Assembly: GCA_937859745.1 (NCBI GenBank)
Contig: CALMAQ010000056.1
Location: 1 to 35,544, forward strand
Source: an uncultured Verrucomicrobiota bacterium
GTDB taxonomy: Bacteria; Verrucomicrobiota; Verrucomicrobiia; Chthoniobacterales; SZAS-18
Direction: 5' to 3'
Length of the DNA stretch: 35,544 nt
The stretch's first letter is position 1; the number at the start of each line of letters is the position of its first letter. Shown here piece by piece: positions 7,393-17,676 of the stretch. Under the pieces are notes generated by a model. It had not been told where the DNA came from, did no database searches, and worked only from the letters and a program-made list of their open reading frames with translations. The translations under genes were made by a program, and so were the position numbers.

Positions 7393-9549
7393 ATGCCGAT
7401 CAAAGTCTGGCCAGGACATCCTTACCCGCTCGGTGCCACGTGGAATGGCCAAGGGGTCAACTTTGCCGTGTTCAGCGAGGGGGCCACCGGGGTGGACATC
7501 TGCCTCTTCGATGGTGCCGACGCACCCACCGAAAGCGTGCGCGTGCGGATGACCGAGCAGACCGACCAGGTCTGGCACGTGTACCTGCCCGAGATCAAGC
7601 CCGGCCAGCACTACGGCTACCGCGTTTACGGCCCCTACGATCCCGCCAAGGGCCTGCGCTTCAACGCTTCCAAGCTGTTACTCGATCCCTATTCCAAGGC
7701 CATCAGCGGCGATATCCAATGGGGCACGGAGATGTACGCCTACGAGATGGGCGAAGAAGGCGACGCCGTGCGCGACTACCGCGACGACGCCAAGGGCATG
7801 CCCAAGAGCATCGTCATCGACAACTCTTTTGACTGGAGCGGCGACCAGTCGCCCCGCACGCCACTGCACCGCTCTATCATCTACGAGGCGCACGTGAAAG
7901 GCTTCTCCAAGCTCAACCCCGAAGTGCCCGAGGCCGAGCGGGGCACCTACGCGGGCATGGGCAACCCCGCTTCTGTCAAGTACCTGCAGGATTTGGGCGT
8001 CACTGCCGTCGAGCTGCTGCCCGTCCACCAGCACGTCGAGGATCAACACCTGGAAGAAAAAGGGCTCAAAAATTACTGGGGCTACAACACCATCAGCTAC
8101 TTCGCGCCCCACCACGCGTACGCCGCTGCGACTCCGGGGAACGATTGCGTGCGCGAGTTCAAGACGATGGTCAAGAACCTCCACGCCGCCGGGATCGAGG
8201 TCATCCTGGACGTGGTCTACAACCACACCGCCGAAGGCAATCACCTCGGACCGACGCTCTGCTTCAAAGGCATCGACAACAAGGCCTACTACTGGCTCAT
8301 GCCCGACGATCCGCGTTTCTACATGGACTTCACGGGCTGCGGCAACTCGCTCAACGTTCTGCACCCGACCGTGTTGCGGATGATCGTCGATTCGTTGCGC
8401 TACTGGGTGACGGAGATGCACGTGGATGGCTTCCGCTTCGACCTCGCGGCGACGCTGGTGCGCGGCGAGAGCGACATCAACAAGTATTCGGCCTTCCTGG
8501 CCATCATCCACCAGGACCCGGTGTTGAGCCAAGTCAAGCTGATCGCCGAACCCTGGGACATCGGCATGGGCGGCTACCTTGTGGGCAACTTTCCCGTGCT
8601 GTGGACGGAATGGAACGGACGCTACCGCGACACGGTCCGCAAGTTCCTCAAGGGGGACGACTCGCAGATCGGCGAGTTCGCCTACCGCATCAGCGGCTCC
8701 TCGGATCTGTACCAGACCAACGGCAAGCGCCCGTACGCGAGCATCAACTTCATCACCAGCCACGACGGTTTCTCGCTCAACGACCTCGTCAGCTACAACG
8801 AGAAGCACAACGAGGCCAACGGCGAGAACAACAACGACGGCGACAACAGCAATAATTCCTGGAACTGCGGCGCGGAAGGCCCGACCGACGACCCCAAGAT
8901 CAACGCCCTGCGCTCGCGCCAAAAGCGCAACTTCCTGGCCACGCTGCTGCTCAGCCAAGGCGTGCCGATGCTTCTGGGCGGCGACGAGTACGGCCGGACG
9001 CAGTACGGCAACAACAACGCTTACTGCCAGGACGACGAGATCTCGTGGCTGGGCTGGAACCGCGACAAGGCGGCGCAACAACTCCACTCTTTCACGCAGG
9101 GTATCATCAAGCTGAGGACGGACCATCCCGTGTTCCGTCGTCCGAAGTTCTTCCAGGGCCGCAAGATCCGCGGCCAGGACGTGAAGGACATCATGTGGTT
9201 CAACCCAGGCGGCACGGAGATGAACGACGACGAGTGGAACTCCGGCTTCGTCAAATGCATCGGCATGCTGCTCAGCGGCAAAACGATGGACGTCCGCGAC
9301 GACCACAACGAGCCTATCGTGGACGACACGTTCCTGATGCTCTTCAACGCCTCGCACCAGCCGCAGCGCTTTACGCTGCCGGGCCGGGTAGACGTGCACT
9401 GGGGTCTGGTCGTCGATACCGCCGAGGACACCGGCTTCGTGGAAACGACGCGGAACTACCAGGCGGGCCAGGCGCTCAAGCTGGCCGATCGTTCCGTGTG
9501 CCTGCTGCGCCTGGTGGAAGGCGAGGAAAGCTCGATCACCACGCGGTAG
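7393..9549 (+). CDS. glgX: Glycogen debranching enzyme (GlgX/TreX-type isoamylase, GH13)
   Basis: MPIKVWPGHPYPLGATWNGQGVNFAVFSEGA; LDVVYNHTAEGNHLGPTLCFKGIDNKAYYWL; VDGFRFDLAATL; INFITSHDGFSLNDLVSYNEKHNEANGENNNDG; LLGGDEYGRTQYGNNNAYCQDDE. Confidence 0.95.
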   Translation: MPIKVWPGHPYPLGATWNGQGVNFAVFSEGATGVDICLFDGADAPTESVRVRMTEQTDQVWHVYLPEIKPGQHYGYRVYGPYDPAKGLRFNASKLLLDPYSKAISGDIQWGTEMYAYEMGEEGDAVRDYRDDAKGMPKSIVIDNSFDWSGDQSPRTPLHRSIIYEAHVKGFSKLNPEVPEAERGTYAGMGNPASVKYLQDLGVTAVELLPVHQHVEDQHLEEKGLKNYWGYNTISYFAPHHAYAAATPGNDCVREFKTMVKNLHAAGIEVILDVVYNHTAEGNHLGPTLCFKGIDNKAYYWLMPDDPRFYMDFTGCGNSLNVLHPTVLRMIVDSLRYWVTEMHVDGFRFDLAATLVRGESDINKYSAFLAIIHQDPVLSQVKLIAEPWDIGMGGYLVGNFPVLWTEWNGRYRDTVRKFLKGDDSQIGEFAYRISGSSDLYQTNGKRPYASINFITSHDGFSLNDLVSYNEKHNEANGENNNDGDNSNNSWNCGAEGPTDDPKINALRSRQKRNFLATLLLSQGVPMLLGGDEYGRTQYGNNNAYCQDDEISWLGWNRDKAAQQLHSFTQGIIKLRTDHPVFRRPKFFQGRKIRGQDVKDIMWFNPGGTEMNDDEWNSGFVKCIGMLLSGKTMDVRDDHNEPIVDDTFLMLFNASHQPQRFTLPGRVDVHWGLVVDTAEDTGFVETTRNYQAGQALKLADRSVCLLRLVEGEESSITTR

Positions 9550-9709
9550 GGCGTTTGTGCCGGATGGTGGCGGTTCAGCCGGTCGGCACTATCCTCCGGA
9601 TCGGTGTCGGCGGCACAATCTCGCACGCGCGTCACGTTAGGATTTTGCGAATTGTTCGCGTGCCGGTTTGCCACCTGGTGCAGGCTTCTGTTACTAAACC
9701 GATTCGACC

Positions 9710-11581
9710 ATGAAAAAATCGACGCCGCCCGGCGCTTTCCTCACCGACAAAGGGGTCCGCTACCGCGTGTGGGCCCCGGAGAAAAAGCGCGTGGACGTGG
9801 TCCTCTACCACGCCGCCTCGGGCGATATCCGGCGCACCCAGTTGCTCGAACCGGTGGGCGGCGGCTTCTTCGAGGGCACGGACGAATCCGGCGTCGCGGG
9901 CGACCTGTATAAATACCGGCTCGACAGCCACCCGGACCAGACGTTCCCCGACCCGCTCTCGCGCTTCCAGCCCAAGGGGGTGCATGGACCCTCGCAGGTC
10001 GTGGCCCAAGGCACCTACCAGTGGCGGCAGGAGGCGAACTACCGCCGGGTGGCCCTGGACGACCTTGTCATCTACGAATTGCATGTCGGCACGTTCACGC
10101 AGGAGGGCACATTCCTTTCCGCCATCCAGCAGCTCGACAGCCTCGTGGACCTGGGCGTCACGGCCATCGAACTGATGCCGCTGGCCGACTTTCCAGGCCG
10201 CTGGAACTGGGGCTACGACGGCGTTTACCTCTACGCCCCCGCGCGCGCCTACGGCCGCCCGGACGATTTGCGCGCCCTGGTGGACGCCGCGCACGGGCGT
10301 GGGCTCGCCGTCATCCTCGACGCCGTCTACAACCACCTGGGACCCGACGGCAACTACCTCGGCGCGTACACCAAGGATTACTTCAACCCCGCGCACAAGA
10401 CCCCCTGGGGCGACGCACTCAACTTCGATGGGCATCACAACGGGCCGGTCCGGGACTACTTCCTGAGCAATCCGGTGTACTGGATGGAAGAGTTCCACCT
10501 CGACGGCTTCCGGCTCGACGCCACGCACGCCATCATGGACGACAGCCCGCGCCACATCCTCGCGGAGATCGCCGGGGCCATCCACGCCCGGGGCGGTTTC
10601 GTGTACGCCGAGGACGAGCGCAACGCCGCCTCGCTCGCCACGCCTGAGGCCGAGGGCGGCTGCGGCTTGGACGGCATGTGGGCGGACGACTTCCACCACA
10701 GCGTCCGCGTCGCGCTGACGGGCGAGCGCGATTCCTACCTGGGCAACTTCCGCGGCTCCGCCGAGGAGATCGCCGAAACGCTCAGCAACGGCTGGTACTA
10801 CCGCGGCCAGCGCACGCTCCAGAGCGGTAAGCCGCGCGGCACGCCCGGCCGCCAGTTGCCGCCGCGCGCCTTTTGCTACTGCATCTCCAACCACGACCAG
10901 GTCGGCAACCGCGCCTTTGGCGAACGGCTCAACGTGCTCTGCGGCCCCGACGCCTACCGTGCCGCCAGCGCGCTGCTCTGCCTGTCGCCGCACGTTCCGC
11001 TCATCTTCCAGGGGCAGGAGTGGATGGCCTCGACGCCCTTCCTGTATTTCACCGATCACAACGAGGAACTCGGCCGGCTCGTCACGGAAGGGCGGCGCAA
11101 GGAGTTCGCGGGTTTTGCGGCGTTCGCCGACGAGGAAAGCGTCGCGCGCATCCCGGACCCGCAGGCGGAGAAGACCTTCTGTTCCTCCAAGCTCGTGTGG
11201 GACGAAATCCCCGAGGGCATGCACCACGTCACGCGCGACCTCTACAAGGAGGCGCTGCGGCTACGCCGGACCGAGCCCGCGCTGGGACCGCGCTTGCGCG
11301 ATGCCTGGCAGGTCAAGACGCTGGGCGAGCGTATTGTCGCGCTGAGCTGCGCGGACCACGACAGCGGCGAGAACTGCCTGGTGATGCTCAACCTGCGCGG
11401 CGGCGACGTGCATCCGACGCCCATCGGAGCGGTACCGCCCGTGGAACTGATTTTTTCGAGCAACGAGAAGCGTTTCGGTGGCAACGGGTATTCCGCCTAC
11501 AATGCCGCTGATCGCACCCTATGCTTCGACCGTGCGGAACTGCTCGTGCTGCGTTGGCGGGGTACGCCCCCCGCCGCCTGA
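9710..11581 (+). CDS. treZ: Malto-oligosyltrehalose trehalohydrolase (GH13)
   Basis: VRYRVWAPEKKRVDVVLY; ELHVGTFTQEGTF; WNWGYDGVYLYAPARAYG; AVYNHLGPDGNYLGAY; LDGFRLDATHAIMDDS; NHDQVGNRAFGERL; QGQEWMASTPFLYFTDH. Confidence 0.94.
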   Translation: MKKSTPPGAFLTDKGVRYRVWAPEKKRVDVVLYHAASGDIRRTQLLEPVGGGFFEGTDESGVAGDLYKYRLDSHPDQTFPDPLSRFQPKGVHGPSQVVAQGTYQWRQEANYRRVALDDLVIYELHVGTFTQEGTFLSAIQQLDSLVDLGVTAIELMPLADFPGRWNWGYDGVYLYAPARAYGRPDDLRALVDAAHGRGLAVILDAVYNHLGPDGNYLGAYTKDYFNPAHKTPWGDALNFDGHHNGPVRDYFLSNPVYWMEEFHLDGFRLDATHAIMDDSPRHILAEIAGAIHARGGFVYAEDERNAASLATPEAEGGCGLDGMWADDFHHSVRVALTGERDSYLGNFRGSAEEIAETLSNGWYYRGQRTLQSGKPRGTPGRQLPPRAFCYCISNHDQVGNRAFGERLNVLCGPDAYRAASALLCLSPHVPLIFQGQEWMASTPFLYFTDHNEELGRLVTEGRRKEFAGFAAFADEESVARIPDPQAEKTFCSSKLVWDEIPEGMHHVTRDLYKEALRLRRTEPALGPRLRDAWQVKTLGERIVALSCADHDSGENCLVMLNLRGGDVHPTPIGAVPPVELIFSSNEKRFGGNGYSAYNAADRTLCFDRAELLVLRWRGTPPAA

Positions 11582-11599
11582 CACGCCACCGCGTTTTTT

Positions 11600-14548
11600 A
11601 TGCCGTCCCCGTCCCTCGCCCAGCCGCGCATCCCCGTGGCGACCTACCGCGTGCAGATGCATGCGGGCTTCACCTTCAAGCAGGCCCGCGACACCATCGC
11701 CTACCTGCACGACCTGGGCGTCAGCGACCTGTACTCATCGCCCTTCTTCCAGGCCGCGCCGGGCAGCACGCACGGTTACGACGTGGTCGATCACAACCAC
11801 CTCAACGTGGAGATCGGCACGGAGGCGGAGTTCGACGCGCTGGTAGCCGAGATCCAGAAGCACGGCATGGGCCTGCTGGCCGACTTCGTGCCCAACCACA
11901 TGGGCATCGGCCAGACGACCAACGGCTGGTGGATGGACGTGCTCGAAAACGGACCGAGTTCGCTGACGGCGCGCTGTTTCGACATCAACTGGCACCCGCT
12001 CAAGCACGAACTGGACAACAAGGTGCTGCTGCCCATCCTGGGCGAGCAGTACGGCCGCGTGCTCGAAAAGGGCGAGCTGACCATTTCCTTCGAGGGCGGC
12101 ACGTTCTACCTGCACTACTACGACACGAAGCTGCCCATCAACCCGCGCACGTACAACCAGATCCTCCATTTCGCGGTCGATGCGCTCAAGGAAAAGCGGG
12201 AGCCCGGGGTGGAAGTCGTCGCCCCCATCAGGGTGAGCGCGCGGACGGGCGGCGACCTGTCCGTGTCCGAGTTGCAGAGCATCATGACGCAGCTCGAAAA
12301 GATGCCCCCGCGTACGACGACGGACCAGACGCTCATCGCCGAGCGCGCCCGCGAGAAGGAGGTGGCCAAGGTGCGGCTGGAACAGCTCTGCGCGGATTAT
12401 CCCGCGGTCGCCGAGGCCATCGACCAGGCGCTCATGCATTTCCAGGGCAACCCGGAGGACAAGCATTCCTACGACAATCTGGACCGGCTCGTCGAGGCGC
12501 AGGCCTACCGCCTGAGCTACTGGCGGGTGGCCGCCGAGGAGATCAACTACCGGCGATTCTTTGACATCAACCAGTTGGCGGCGATCCGGGTGGAACTGCC
12601 CGAGGTCTTCGACGCGACGCACCAACTCCTCTGGAAGCTGCTGGAGCGCGGCGCGGTCACGGGCTTGCGGATCGATCATCCGGACGGCCTCTACGACCCG
12701 CGCGGGTACTTCCGCGCGCTCCAGGAAAATTTCGCGCGCTTGCGCGGCGTCACGCTGCCCGAGGACGGCAAGGGCGTGTACCTGCTGGCCGAGAAAATCC
12801 TCTCTGGCGACGAGGAACTGCGCGAGGACTGGCCGATCCACGGCACGACAGGCTACGATTTCACGACGCATGTCACGCAGTTGCTCGTGGACGCGGGCGC
12901 GGGCAAGGCGTTCAGCGAAACCTACGAGAAGTTCATCGGCCGCTACGTCCATTTCGCCTCGCTCATCTACGAGAAGAAGCGGCTGACGATGCGCCTGTCG
13001 CTGGCCAACGACATCAACACGCTCGGCTTCATGCTCAACCGCCTGAGCGAGAGCAACCGGCGCTTCCGCGATTTCACGCTCAACGCGCTGACGGCGGCCG
13101 TGCGCGAGATCGTGGCGTGCTTCCCGGTCTACCGGACCTACCTCATTCCCGGCCAGCCTCCCAGCGCGGAGGACATCGCGGTGGTCAACCGCGCGACGGC
13201 CCTGGCTAAGCGGCTCAACCCGGGCACAGACGCCTCGGTCTTCGATTTCCTGCGCGACATCCTGCTGTTCCGCTTCCCGGCGGACATGGACCCGGCCCTG
13301 GTGGCGGAGCACGAGGCGTTCGTAATGAAGTTTCAGCAATGCACGGGGCCCATCATGGCCAAGGGGTTGGAGGACACGGCGTTCTACATCTACAACCGCC
13401 TCTCGGCGCTCAACGAGGTTGGCGGCGAGCCGCAGAGCTTCGGCATCGGCCCGGCCGAGTTCCACCACACGAACGAGCACAACCGCCGCCACTGGCCGCA
13501 CACGCTGCTGGCCACCTCCACGCACGACACCAAGCGCGCCGAGGATACCCGCGCGCGCATCGCTGCGCTCTCGGAGCTGCCGCAGGAGTGGCGGCGCGCC
13601 GTGCGCGCTTGGGGCAACGCCAACGCCAAGCACAAGACCCACATTGAGGGCGAGGGGGGTGCCGCGCCGGACGCGAACGAGGAGTATCTCCTCTACCAGG
13701 TGCTGCTCGGCACCTGGCCGGTCGAGGCCCAGGGGGATGGCACGGTGAAATCCGCTTTCGGCGCGATGAACCCGGAGGAGCACGCGGCCTACGTCGGGCG
13801 CATCCAGGATTACATGACCAAGGCCATCAAGGAGGCGAAGGTCAACAGCAGTTGGATTCAATCCAACGAACCGTGGGACGAGGCGGTGCGGAAGTTCGTC
13901 ACGGCGCTGCTGCGGCGTGGCAAGGGGGCGAACCCGTTCGTGCGCGCCTTCGAGCCGTTAGCGGAGCGCGTGGCGCAGATTGGATTGTGCAACTCGCTGA
14001 CCCAACTGGTCCTCAAGCTGACCGTGCCTGGCGTGCCGGACATCTACCAGGGGTGCGACCTGTGGGACTACAGCCTCGTCGATCCCGACAACCGCCGCCC
14101 GGTCGATTACGCGCTCCGCAGGAAGATGCTGGCCTCGCTCAAGGGGGCCGCGCCGCGTGAGCTGCTCGACCGCTGGACAGATGGCCGCATCAAGCTGTTT
14201 ATGACGCGCGCTCTGCTGCGCTACCGGGCGGACCACGCGGAGCTTTTTGCCCACGGGGACTACCGGGCGTTGAAGGTCACGGGCCGGTTCGCGGAGAACG
14301 CCGTGGCGTTCGCGCGCGAGCACGAGGGCAAAAGCGTGCTGGTGATCGTGCCGCGGCTGTCGTCGCACTTGGGCAAGTCGCCAACCGGCGAGGCCTGGCA
14401 GAACACCGAGGTCACCTTGGACGACGAGTATGCGGCCGGAAGCTGGCGGGAACTGTTCACGGGGCAGAAGATTACTTCGGGCACCTACGGGTTGCCTCTG
14501 GCGGAACTTTTCGCGGAGTTTCCGTGGGCGATCTTGACACGTAATTAG
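11600..14548 (+). CDS. treY: Maltooligosyltrehalose synthase (GH13)
   Basis: [137 protein letters not shown]. Confidence 0.95.
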   Translation: MPSPSLAQPRIPVATYRVQMHAGFTFKQARDTIAYLHDLGVSDLYSSPFFQAAPGSTHGYDVVDHNHLNVEIGTEAEFDALVAEIQKHGMGLLADFVPNHMGIGQTTNGWWMDVLENGPSSLTARCFDINWHPLKHELDNKVLLPILGEQYGRVLEKGELTISFEGGTFYLHYYDTKLPINPRTYNQILHFAVDALKEKREPGVEVVAPIRVSARTGGDLSVSELQSIMTQLEKMPPRTTTDQTLIAERAREKEVAKVRLEQLCADYPAVAEAIDQALMHFQGNPEDKHSYDNLDRLVEAQAYRLSYWRVAAEEINYRRFFDINQLAAIRVELPEVFDATHQLLWKLLERGAVTGLRIDHPDGLYDPRGYFRALQENFARLRGVTLPEDGKGVYLLAEKILSGDEELREDWPIHGTTGYDFTTHVTQLLVDAGAGKAFSETYEKFIGRYVHFASLIYEKKRLTMRLSLANDINTLGFMLNRLSESNRRFRDFTLNALTAAVREIVACFPVYRTYLIPGQPPSAEDIAVVNRATALAKRLNPGTDASVFDFLRDILLFRFPADMDPALVAEHEAFVMKFQQCTGPIMAKGLEDTAFYIYNRLSALNEVGGEPQSFGIGPAEFHHTNEHNRRHWPHTLLATSTHDTKRAEDTRARIAALSELPQEWRRAVRAWGNANAKHKTHIEGEGGAAPDANEEYLLYQVLLGTWPVEAQGDGTVKSAFGAMNPEEHAAYVGRIQDYMTKAIKEAKVNSSWIQSNEPWDEAVRKFVTALLRRGKGANPFVRAFEPLAERVAQIGLCNSLTQLVLKLTVPGVPDIYQGCDLWDYSLVDPDNRRPVDYALRRKMLASLKGAAPRELLDRWTDGRIKLFMTRALLRYRADHAELFAHGDYRALKVTGRFAENAVAFAREHEGKSVLVIVPRLSSHLGKSPTGEAWQNTEVTLDDEYAAGSWRELFTGQKITSGTYGLPLAELFAEFPWAILTRN

Positions 14549-14570
14549 CCGCCGGGCCAACCTTCCCGCC

Positions 14571-15377
14571 ATGCCGCCCGCCTCGCCTGCCGCCCCCGCA
14601 CGTACCAACGTACTGGGGGTGGGCATCAGCGTCATCAACCAGACGACGGCGCGGGAGGTCCTCTTCGACGCGGCGCGGCGCGGCCGGCGCGGCTACGTCA
14701 CTGTGACCGGCGTGCACGGCGTCACCGAGGCGCAGAGTGACCCGGCGTTCCGGGCGATCCTCAACGGCTCGCTGCTCTGCACGCCGGACGGGATGCCGAT
14801 GGTGTGGATGGGCCGGTTCGCCGGGCAGCGCGCCATCGAACGGGTGTACGGACCTGACCTGATGCTCAACCTCTGCGAGCATTCGGTCGGGGAGGGGTTC
14901 ACCCACTTCTTTTACGGCGGCAACACGGGCGTGGCGGATGAACTCAAGCGCACGCTGGAGAACCGTTTTCCCGGGCTGCGCGTGGTCGGCACGTACTGCC
15001 CGCCGTTCCGGCCGCTCAACACCGACGAGCGGGAGGATCTGCAGACGGTCGTGGACGAGCTGCGTCCCGACTTCTTCTGGGTGGGCCTGAGCACGCCCAA
15101 GCAGGAAAAGTTCATGGCCGAATACCTCCCCATTCTGTGCGGGGCGAAGATTTTCCTGGGCGTCGGCGCGGCGTTCGACATGCACACCGGCCGGGTCCGG
15201 CAGGCCCCGCGCTGGATGCAGCGCAGCGGACTGGAATGGTTCTACCGGCTGACGCAGGAGCCGAAACGCCTCGCGCGGCGTTATCTGATCAACAACCCGT
15301 TGTTCATCGGCCGGGCGGCCTTGCAGTTGTCAGGCAAAAAGAAATACCCGCTCGATTGCTCATCCTCCGCCCGGTAG
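14571..15377 (+). CDS. WecG/TagA/CpsF family glycosyltransferase (GT26)
   Basis: VTVTGVHGVTEAQSDPAFRAILNGSLLCTPDGMPMVWMGRFAG...ERVYGPDLM; VGLSTPKQEKFMAEYLPILCGAKIFLGVGAAFDMHTGRVRQAPRWMQRSGLEWFYRLTQEPKRLARRY. Confidence 0.93.
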   Translation: MPPASPAAPARTNVLGVGISVINQTTAREVLFDAARRGRRGYVTVTGVHGVTEAQSDPAFRAILNGSLLCTPDGMPMVWMGRFAGQRAIERVYGPDLMLNLCEHSVGEGFTHFFYGGNTGVADELKRTLENRFPGLRVVGTYCPPFRPLNTDEREDLQTVVDELRPDFFWVGLSTPKQEKFMAEYLPILCGAKIFLGVGAAFDMHTGRVRQAPRWMQRSGLEWFYRLTQEPKRLARRYLINNPLFIGRAALQLSGKKKYPLDCSSSAR

Positions 15378-15396
15378 GACTACAGGCTTGGAAGGT

Positions 15397-16431
15397 TCAT
15401 CGAGGCGTCTGGTTGGTCCGCGACCGGAGCGACTGGGTTCGCATGCTCGGCTCAATAAAGCGGAAGGTCAAGGTCAGCGCGATAGCCTCTGCCCAGCAGA
15501 ATAGGAAGTAACCCAGCCAAGCGGCCTTGGCCGCGCCTACATGGTGGTAGACGAACAGAATGGCGATCCCATGGAGCAGGAAGAACGGAAAAGAAGCTGT
15601 GCTCAGTAGCCGGATCAAATTCAAAGCTGGCTTCCTGGTAATTACCATCGCCACACTCGAAAGCGCTACAACCACCAGCGTGACCAACAATCCACGCCAG
15701 GGCAACGACAAGACGTAAATCGCGTCTGGACCAAAGCGGGGAGCCACGGCGGTCGCAAGTACGCACGAAACGAGTGAAAAGAGCAGGAGTGCGGCGTAGC
15801 CCGCTTTGAGGTTGCGCTGCTGGCAGATCGTTTGCCCGATGATCAATCCCAGGCAGGTTTCCGGCAGCCGGAAGAGAACACTCCAATTTCGGCAGATTTC
15901 CAGCGCTGACTGCGGCCGGTACAAGAACACTGCCGAGGTAGCAGCAAGCGAGAAGGCGAATGCCGCCAAGACGATCCAGGGTGCCGGGATGCGTTTAAGT
16001 AGGCCGACGAGGAACGGGAACAATAGATATGCCTGTAGGATAAAGGGGATGAACCACATCACCTTCGATAAAAAGCGGAAGCCGAAATACTGGCTCAGGC
16101 CGGCGCTGCTGAGGACGAGTTCCAAAAAGCTGAATGGGCGGCCCAAGGCCGAGGGATAGAAGAAACTGAGGAGGAAGATTACGACATTGATCACGACGAA
16201 CATCGGGAAGACAGCCTTGAATCTGCCGACCAAATACCGGTGGTAAGACGGCAAATCGTCTGGCTGGACGGAGGAAAAACAGGTGTACGCGACGCCAGAG
16301 ATCATGATGAAACAGGCCACCGCGTACTCCCCCCACTCTGAGAATCGGTAAGTGGTGACCAGCCCGACGTGGTAGTAAAAAATGGCCGATGCGCCGATGA
16401 TGCGCCCCAGGTTGGTGATCTTTGATAGCAT
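15397..16431 (-). CDS. Acyltransferase family 3 (OafA-like) membrane protein
   Basis: Multi-TM protein: MLSKITNLGRIIGASAIFYYHVGLV...CFIMISGVAYTCF, KVMWFIPFILQAYLLFPF, C-terminal FPFFLLHGIAILFVYH. Start at 16431. Confidence 0.78.
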   Translation of the reverse strand: MLSKITNLGRIIGASAIFYYHVGLVTTYRFSEWGEYAVACFIMISGVAYTCFSSVQPDDLPSYHRYLVGRFKAVFPMFVVINVVIFLLSFFYPSALGRPFSFLELVLSSAGLSQYFGFRFLSKVMWFIPFILQAYLLFPFLVGLLKRIPAPWIVLAAFAFSLAATSAVFLYRPQSALEICRNWSVLFRLPETCLGLIIGQTICQQRNLKAGYAALLLFSLVSCVLATAVAPRFGPDAIYVLSLPWRGLLVTLVVVALSSVAMVITRKPALNLIRLLSTASFPFFLLHGIAILFVYHHVGAAKAAWLGYFLFCWAEAIALTLTFRFIEPSMRTQSLRSRTNQTPR

Positions 16432-16548
16432 GGAAGAGGCCAAGTGTCCGGGCTCCCGGCTCCGAGGTGGGGATGAGCGATAGCGAAAAAGTGCAATGCA
16501 TGCAAGGCGCAGAAATCGCCCGCCCCGTCCTGCCACGCTCCATGAGGA

Positions 16549-16566
16549 GGTGACGAATTCGCCACC
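16549..16566. promoter_or_regulatory. Near-perfect palindrome, candidate operator between the divergent acyltransferase and epimerase genes
   Basis: GGTGACGAATTCGCCACC: palindromic around CGAATTCG with a single mismatched pair. Confidence 0.3.
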
Positions 16567-16660
16567 TTGTCCATTTGGTTTCGGCTTGCCGTGGCTCTAC
16601 AAGGTGCTAAAAACGATCCTTCACGGTTGAGAATAGGTCTTGGCGAGAGAACAATTTGAA

Positions 16661-17656
16661 ATGAAAGAAGCGAACATTGTGGTCTGTGGGGGCGGAGGAT
16701 TCATCGGCGGTCATCTGATCGCAGACTTACGCCGTCAGGGAGTGACCCGTCTGCGCGCGGTGGATTTCAAGCCGATCAGCGGATGGTACCAGCACTTCGA
16801 TGACGTGGAGAACCTGGTGCTCGACTTGCAGGATCGTCAGAACTGCGAGCAGGCCGTCAACGGCGCTGGCATGGTGTACAACCTCGCCAGCGACATGGGC
16901 GGCATGGGCTTCATCGAGAACAACAAGTGCCTGTGCATGCTCAGTGTGCTCATCAACACGCATCTGCTCATGGCATCGCACAAGGCAGGCGTGGAGAAGT
17001 ATTTCTTTTCCTCCTCGGCGTGCGTGTACGCCGCCGACAAGCAGACGGACCCGAACGTCACGGCACTCAAGGAAGCGGACGCCTACCCGGCCATGCCCGA
17101 GGACGGTTATGGCTGGGAAAAGCTCTACGGCGAGCGCCTGTGCCGCCACTATACCGAGGACTTCGGACTAATGACCTGCTCGGCCCGCTACCACAACGTC
17201 TACGGCCCGTTCGGCACGTACGACGGCGGGCGGGAGAAGGCCCCGGCGGCTGTCTGCCGCAAGGTGATCTCCGCCTTGATGAGCGGTCGCCACGAGATCG
17301 AAATCTGGGGTGACGGCACCCAGACGCGATCCTTCATGTACATCGACGACTGCCTCAAGGGCACGCAGATGATGATGGCGCGCAGCGTGCCCGGGCCGCT
17401 GAACGTGGGCAGCAGCGAATTGGTGACGATCAACCAACTCGTGGACATCGTCGAGGACATCGCCGGGGTGAAGCTCAAGCGCAGCTACAACCTCAAGGCC
17501 CCCAAGGGTGTCAACGGCCGCAACAGTGACAACACGCTCATCAAGCAGTTGATGGGCTGGGAACCGTCGATCTCGTTGCGCGTGGGCATGGAAAAGACCT
17601 ACCGCTGGGTCTACGACCAGATGCAGGCTCGGCAGCCTGCACTGGCGGGGGTGTAG
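16661..17656 (+). CDS. NAD-dependent epimerase/dehydratase, GDP-mannose 3,5-epimerase-like
   Basis: GGGGFIGGHL Rossmann motif; ASDMGGMGFIENN; SSSACVYAADKQ; EDGYGWEKLYGERLCRHYTEDFG (YxxxK); YHNVYGPFGTYDGGREKAPAAVCRK; GDGTQTRSFMYIDDC; KGVNGRNSDNTLIKQLMGWEP. Closely resembles remembered plant GME segments. Confidence 0.87.
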   Translation: MKEANIVVCGGGGFIGGHLIADLRRQGVTRLRAVDFKPISGWYQHFDDVENLVLDLQDRQNCEQAVNGAGMVYNLASDMGGMGFIENNKCLCMLSVLINTHLLMASHKAGVEKYFFSSSACVYAADKQTDPNVTALKEADAYPAMPEDGYGWEKLYGERLCRHYTEDFGLMTCSARYHNVYGPFGTYDGGREKAPAAVCRKVISALMSGRHEIEIWGDGTQTRSFMYIDDCLKGTQMMMARSVPGPLNVGSSELVTINQLVDIVEDIAGVKLKRSYNLKAPKGVNGRNSDNTLIKQLMGWEPSISLRVGMEKTYRWVYDQMQARQPALAGV

Positions 17657-17676
17657 CGTGGCAGAACCACGTCCCC

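Noticed and set aside
4746-7403. 885-aa minus-strand ORF
   Set aside because: Only the C-terminal part from MNEATAEPL (5792) is the Blh-like protein; the upstream part is antisense to the rhodopsin and ACT genes and has no recognisable domain. GC-rich codon bias explains the open frame.
7678-9399. 573-aa minus-strand ORF opposite glgX
   Set aside because: Antisense shadow of a confidently identified GH13 gene; Val/Arg/Asp/His-biased composition without domains.
9632-11227. 531-aa minus-strand ORF opposite treZ
   Set aside because: Antisense shadow frame of treZ with biased composition.
11735-13861. 708-aa minus-strand ORF opposite treY
   Set aside because: Antisense shadow frame of treY with biased composition.
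14571-15377. Assigning wecG as a confirmed ManNAc-transferase symbol
   Set aside because: Family is clear, but donor/acceptor specificity cannot be read from sequence and no wecB/wecC neighbours are present.
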